In this document: positions 30,062-30,372 of the stretch, in pieces
Numbering within the stretch: the first letter of the stretch is position 1
How the letters are laid out: each line of letters begins with the position of its first letter
NCBI GenBank assembly: GCA_023430685.1
Contig: JAEYZH010000065.1
Span: 1 to 30,372, forward strand
Direction: 5' to 3'
DNA from: Pseudomonadota bacterium
Lineage (GTDB): Bacteria; Pseudomonadota; Gammaproteobacteria; Xanthomonadales; Rhodanobacteraceae
Length of the DNA: 30,372 nt
The notes under the pieces: model-generated
The model's database searches: none
What the model was told of the DNA's origin: nothing
Seen by the model: only the letters and a program-made list of their open reading frames with translations
Translations under genes and position numbers: made by a program

Positions 30062-30372
30062 ATCCGCAGGATGCGCCGCAGCTGCGCGACATCCACCTGC
30101 CGCCCGAGCCGGCCTGGTGGCCGCCCGCGCCGGGCTGGTGGCTGCTCGCGATCGCGCTGCTCGCGCTGCTCGCCTGGCTGCTCGTGCGCGCGCGCCGCGC
30201 CTGGCGCATCCGCCGCTGGCGCCGGCTCCTGCTGGCCGAACTGGACCGCGCCGTGAGCGAACAGGCTTCGCATCCGGATCCCGCGCGCTTCGCCGCCGCC
30301 GTCTCGCGCCTGCTGCGGCGCGCCGCGCGCCAGCTCGATGCGCGCGCGGCCGCGTTGCAGGGCGAGGAATGG
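30058..30372 (+). CDS. DUF4381 domain-containing protein, truncated by the window edge
   Basis: The first 105 residues of a membrane protein. MNPQDAPQLRDIHLPPEPAWWPPAPGWWLL is the characteristic DUF4381 N-terminus, followed by one membrane helix (about 28-43), a run of Arg residues and the start of a cytoplasmic helical region. DUF4381 genes usually lie between DUF58 and VWA (Bat-type) genes in these operons, so a VWA gene is expected next, outside the window. The start overlaps the DUF58 stop. Confidence 0.88.
   Translation, partial: MNPQDAPQLRDIHLPPEPAWWPPAPGWWLLAIALLALLAWLLVRARRAWRIRRWRRLLLAELDRAVSEQASHPDPARFAAAVSRLLRRAARQLDARAAALQGEEW

Overview
The window is a GC-rich chromosomal stretch from a gammaproteobacterium, most likely of the Lysobacterales (Xanthomonadales). 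This placement is an inference. It rests on strong G/C preference at third codon positions, a PilM/PilN/PilO/PilP/PilQ cluster of Xanthomonas-like sequence, a guanylate kinase with the GDLKGT variant of the GMP-site loop, and short G-rich/C-rich intergenic repeats typical of that order. No tRNA, rRNA, CRISPR array, insertion sequence or phage gene was found. The content is core housekeeping genes plus a few lineage-specific ones.

Layout, left to right. (1) 72-1561: yicC and gmk, overlapping by 4 nt. (2) 1641-5787: a complete phospholipid-trafficking (Mla) set, mlaF-E-D-C-B on the plus strand with mlaA convergent on the minus strand. (3) 5993-8511: rpoZ-spoT behind a clear sigma70 promoter, then ridA (8610) and recG (9103). 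(4) 11285-13564: an unrecognised polytopic membrane protein on the minus strand, divergent from a nucleoside hydrolase. (5) 13637-15495: rpmE2 (zinc-free L31) and gltA, each with a recognisable promoter. (6) 15527-18618: a minus-strand pair, mrcA (PBP1A) followed by an unnamed conserved protein. (7) 18854-24185: pilMNOPQ, divergent from mrcA, followed by a 754-residue Ig-like lipoprotein and a strong intrinsic terminator at 26545-26577. (8) 26636-27793: a cyclic-nucleotide-binding domain fused to an intact EAL phosphodiesterase. (9) 27889 to the right edge: moxR, a DUF58 gene and a truncated DUF4381 gene, the start of a MoxR/Bat-type operon.

How the genes work together. Several groups concern the envelope. 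Mla keeps the outer membrane asymmetric and PBP1A builds peptidoglycan, which PilMNOP and the PilQ secretin must span. The lipoprotein after pilQ may be a surface or pilus-associated partner. Two second-messenger genes are present: spoT for (p)ppGpp, and the cNMP-EAL protein for c-di-GMP.

The most unusual signal is in the spaces between genes. A (CCCTCAG) heptamer occurs as 12 direct copies just before the DUF58 start, as 4 inverted copies just after moxR, and as 2 copies at the left edge before yicC. The inverted copies form a canonical four-G-tract G-quadruplex motif in the mRNA strand. The spoT-ridA gap has the same architecture with a different repeat: a G-rich arm right after the stop codon and a complementary C-rich arm right before the next start. 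The 12-copy array is open in all plus-strand frames. Gain or loss of one heptamer would join an upstream start to the DUF58 frame, so it could act as a slippage switch. This is an inference from sequence only.
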